Below are positions 62,376-64,000 of a stretch of 64,000 nucleotides of DNA, piece by piece; the stretch's first letter is position 1, and every line of letters starts with the position of its first letter. The DNA comes from Candidatus Proruminimicrobium quisquiliarum. GTDB lineage: Bacteria; Elusimicrobiota; Endomicrobiia; Endomicrobiales; Endomicrobiaceae. The translations under genes were made by a program, and so were the position numbers. The stretch lies in assembly GCA_018433245.1 (NCBI GenBank), contig JAHDRN010000001.1, positions 1-64,000 on the forward strand, given 5' to 3'. The notes beneath the pieces were generated by a model. That model was given only the letters and a program-made list of their open reading frames with translations, had not been told where the DNA came from and did not search any database.

Positions 62376-63175
62376 TAAGCACGCTGCTGTTGGTTTTATT
62401 TTGCTTATGTGCCGCCGTATCTTTTTATTATGCGGTTTGCGCTTTGTATTCAAAAATAAAATTAAATAAAAGTGATTCCGGAAAAAAACTTTCATTAAAC
62501 CGGAAATATCTTATTGCCGTTTGTATTCTATTTACGGCCGTATTGCTGTTTTTTAATTTTATTTTTGCCGTTTTGTCCGTTATAACGGCTTTATATATAA
62601 AGTATGTCTCGGATGATAAAAAGAAAAAAGACAGAATTAAAAAAATAAATTCACAGATTGCCGAAGCTATAAAAATATTCAAAAACAGCGTTATGACGGG
62701 ACAATCTTTGATTCAGGCTGTGAATGAGGTTTCAAAACAGACTAATGAACCGTTGTCCGGAGAATTTAAAAAAGTTTGCGATTCGGTTTCTTTGGGCATA
62801 AGTCTTGATGATGCTTTAAGCCAAACCTCAAAGAATATAACAAGCAGCCAGTATAAACTTTTTATAGACGCAATAAAAATATCTAATATTACAGGAGCAA
62901 AACTTTCGGATATACTTGAAAAGATTGAAAAATCGGTCGCCAAACAAACCGAAATATACTCAAAAGTGGAAGCTTTGACGGCGCAGGGAAAAATGTCGGG
63001 TCTGATAGTCAGCATAGTCCCTTTTTTCATAATTCTTTTTGTGTATTTGTTAGAACCCGATATCATGGGGATTCTTTTTACAACAGCGATAGGCAATATT
63101 ATTTTTTTTATTGCCGTATTGATGCTTCTTTTAGGTTCCTTTTTTATGAAAAAACTTACGGAGATAGATATTTGA
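62372..63175 (+). CDS. tadB: Tad pilus assembly membrane protein TadB
   Basis: 267 residues. T2SSF/GspF-type domain between membrane segments: two near the N-terminus, then IAEAIKIFKNSVMTGQSLIQAV and SLDDALSQTSKNI, two more at the C-terminus (LIVSIVPFFIILFVYLL, GNIIFFIAVLMLLLG). Inner-membrane platform of the pilus. Overlaps cpaF by 4 bases. Confidence 0.87.
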   Translation: MISTLLLVLFCLCAAVSFYYAVCALYSKIKLNKSDSGKKLSLNRKYLIAVCILFTAVLLFFNFIFAVLSVITALYIKYVSDDKKKKDRIKKINSQIAEAIKIFKNSVMTGQSLIQAVNEVSKQTNEPLSGEFKKVCDSVSLGISLDDALSQTSKNITSSQYKLFIDAIKISNITGAKLSDILEKIEKSVAKQTEIYSKVEALTAQGKMSGLIVSIVPFFIILFVYLLEPDIMGILFTTAIGNIIFFIAVLMLLLGSFFMKKLTEIDI

Positions 63176-64000
63176 ATTATCTTATAATCGGGATATTATC
63201 GCTTGCTGTATGTGTTTTTATAATACTGAATTATATTTTTGATTTGTTGTCAGGACTCGGCAACATAAAAAAAACTTATTCCGTTAAATCCAATGACGAC
63301 GGATATTTTATTTTATCGCTTATTGTTAAGTTGTCTGATTATTTATCGCGGAATATTTCAAAGATAAACTCAAAATATTTGGCGGCTTATACGGCAAAAA
63401 CAGATGCGATGTTGAAAATTCTTGATTATCCTTATACTAAATTTAACGGCGGCAGCCTTTTTGTTTTTCAGCTTTTATGCGCTTTGGGAGGTATTTGTCT
63501 GGGATTTGCGGTTGCAGGTTTTGACTTTCCCGTAATGTTTTGCGCAGGATTTTTGTTTTTTATGCTGCCATATATTAAGGTATTTGAAACATACAAGAAA
63601 AAAAGAACGGCGGTAATAAAACAGCTTCCCAATACGGCCGATTTGCTCAGCGTTATGCTCGGAGCCGGAATAGATTTTAACAATGCTCTTTTAAAAATTG
63701 CGGCAATATCGGAAGGATATTTTGCAAAAGAAATTGAAACGGTAAACTCCAAAACGGCAATGGGCGTAAATACAAAACAGGCTCTTTCGGAACTGGCCGG
63801 TAAATATGATATTGCGCAGCTTAATCTTTTTGTGCGGACTCTTAATTCGGCTTTGGAATCAGGAGCGGGGATAAGCGATTCAATAAACAAATTATCGGAA
63901 CAGTTAAAATTGGAAAACGCTTCAATAGCGGAGAAAAAAGCGCAGGAAGCGCCTGTGAAAATGCTGATTCCTATGGTGCTTTTGATGTTCCCGACTATTT
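63172..64000 (+). CDS. tadC: Tad pilus assembly membrane protein TadC, 3' end outside window
   Basis: Open to the end of the window (276 codons). TTG start, overlapping the tadB stop (TTGA), with GGAG 8 nt upstream. Same platform fold as TadB: QLPNTADLLSVMLGAGIDFNNAL, GVNTKQALSELA, LNSALESGAGISDSI and KAQEAPVKMLIPMVLLMFPT, the typical TadC ending, so little is missing. Confidence 0.87.
   Translation, partial: MNYLIIGILSLAVCVFIILNYIFDLLSGLGNIKKTYSVKSNDDGYFILSLIVKLSDYLSRNISKINSKYLAAYTAKTDAMLKILDYPYTKFNGGSLFVFQLLCALGGICLGFAVAGFDFPVMFCAGFLFFMLPYIKVFETYKKKRTAVIKQLPNTADLLSVMLGAGIDFNNALLKIAAISEGYFAKEIETVNSKTAMGVNTKQALSELAGKYDIAQLNLFVRTLNSALESGAGISDSINKLSEQLKLENASIAEKKAQEAPVKMLIPMVLLMFPTI

Overview
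The window reads as one continuous piece of a low-GC, Gram-negative bacterial chromosome. It has a TolC-type outer-membrane channel with a MacAB pump, a lipoprotein with a lipobox, a periplasmic amidase and a Tad/Flp pilus locus. Neither the tRNA gene nor the tmRNA gene encodes its CCA end. The gene set (two GH57 glycosidases, one beside a DUF4912 protein; a TMTC-like GT-C protein; a PurF-like protein without the N-terminal cysteine) would fit Elusimicrobiota, perhaps an Endomicrobium relative. That is inference from recollection of such genomes and was not tested by any search. I see no insertion sequence, phage, CRISPR array or replication origin.

Layout. 1-847: end of an SGNH hydrolase. 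945-8373: pyrimidine genes pyrB-pyrC and pyrK, separated by a tolC-macA-macB efflux operon. 8368-11094 (minus): mtaB-rsmE-nadC. 11233-14410: DUF4912 protein, GH57 branching enzyme, rsmI. 14438-26454: a surface-glycan island with a sugar aminotransferase, NeuD-type acyltransferase, two SDR reductases (the first frameshifted), an acyl carrier protein, an acyl-activating enzyme, a LuxE-like/LuxC-like pair, three glycosyltransferases and an ABC flippase. 26460-27740 (minus): alkaline phosphatase. 27830-31609: PHP phosphoesterase, TPR protein, second GH57 enzyme, DUF1805 protein. 31606-36106 (minus, read right to left): def-fmt-thioesterase-tadA-tmRNA-TMTC/TPR protein. 36232: tRNA-Ala(GGC), then an intergenic region with two copies of an imperfect palindromic repeat. 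36748-39766: sugar ABC importer without an ATPase gene. 39787-44760: tight operon HAD-release-factor-like-nadE-radC-purF-like-glutaredoxin. 44894-51006: rimP-nusA-infB-rbfA-nrnA-truB with an attenuator-like hairpin in its leader. 51008-52822 (minus): amidase. 52965-58883: nucleotidyltransferase/mutase fusion, phosphomannomutase, DUF502 protein, hisS. 58918-64000: Tad pilus genes, including a 55-residue Flp pilin, a probable CpaE-CpaF fusion, tadB and the start of tadC.

The main points for a second look are: (1) the glycan island pairs amino-sugar synthesis with a self-contained acyl-activation and acyl-reduction set (ACP, ligase, LuxE, LuxC, SDRs) but no luciferase; (2) NadE and the neighbouring PurF-like protein both lack the glutaminase cysteine nucleophile; (3) the tmRNA seems to encode an unusually long tag interrupted by an extra hairpin, and a protein gene starts 10 nt after its 3' end; (4) pyrB and pyrK share a 19-bp promoter element; (5) several genes have a TATAAT box so close to the start codon that their mRNAs should be nearly leaderless.
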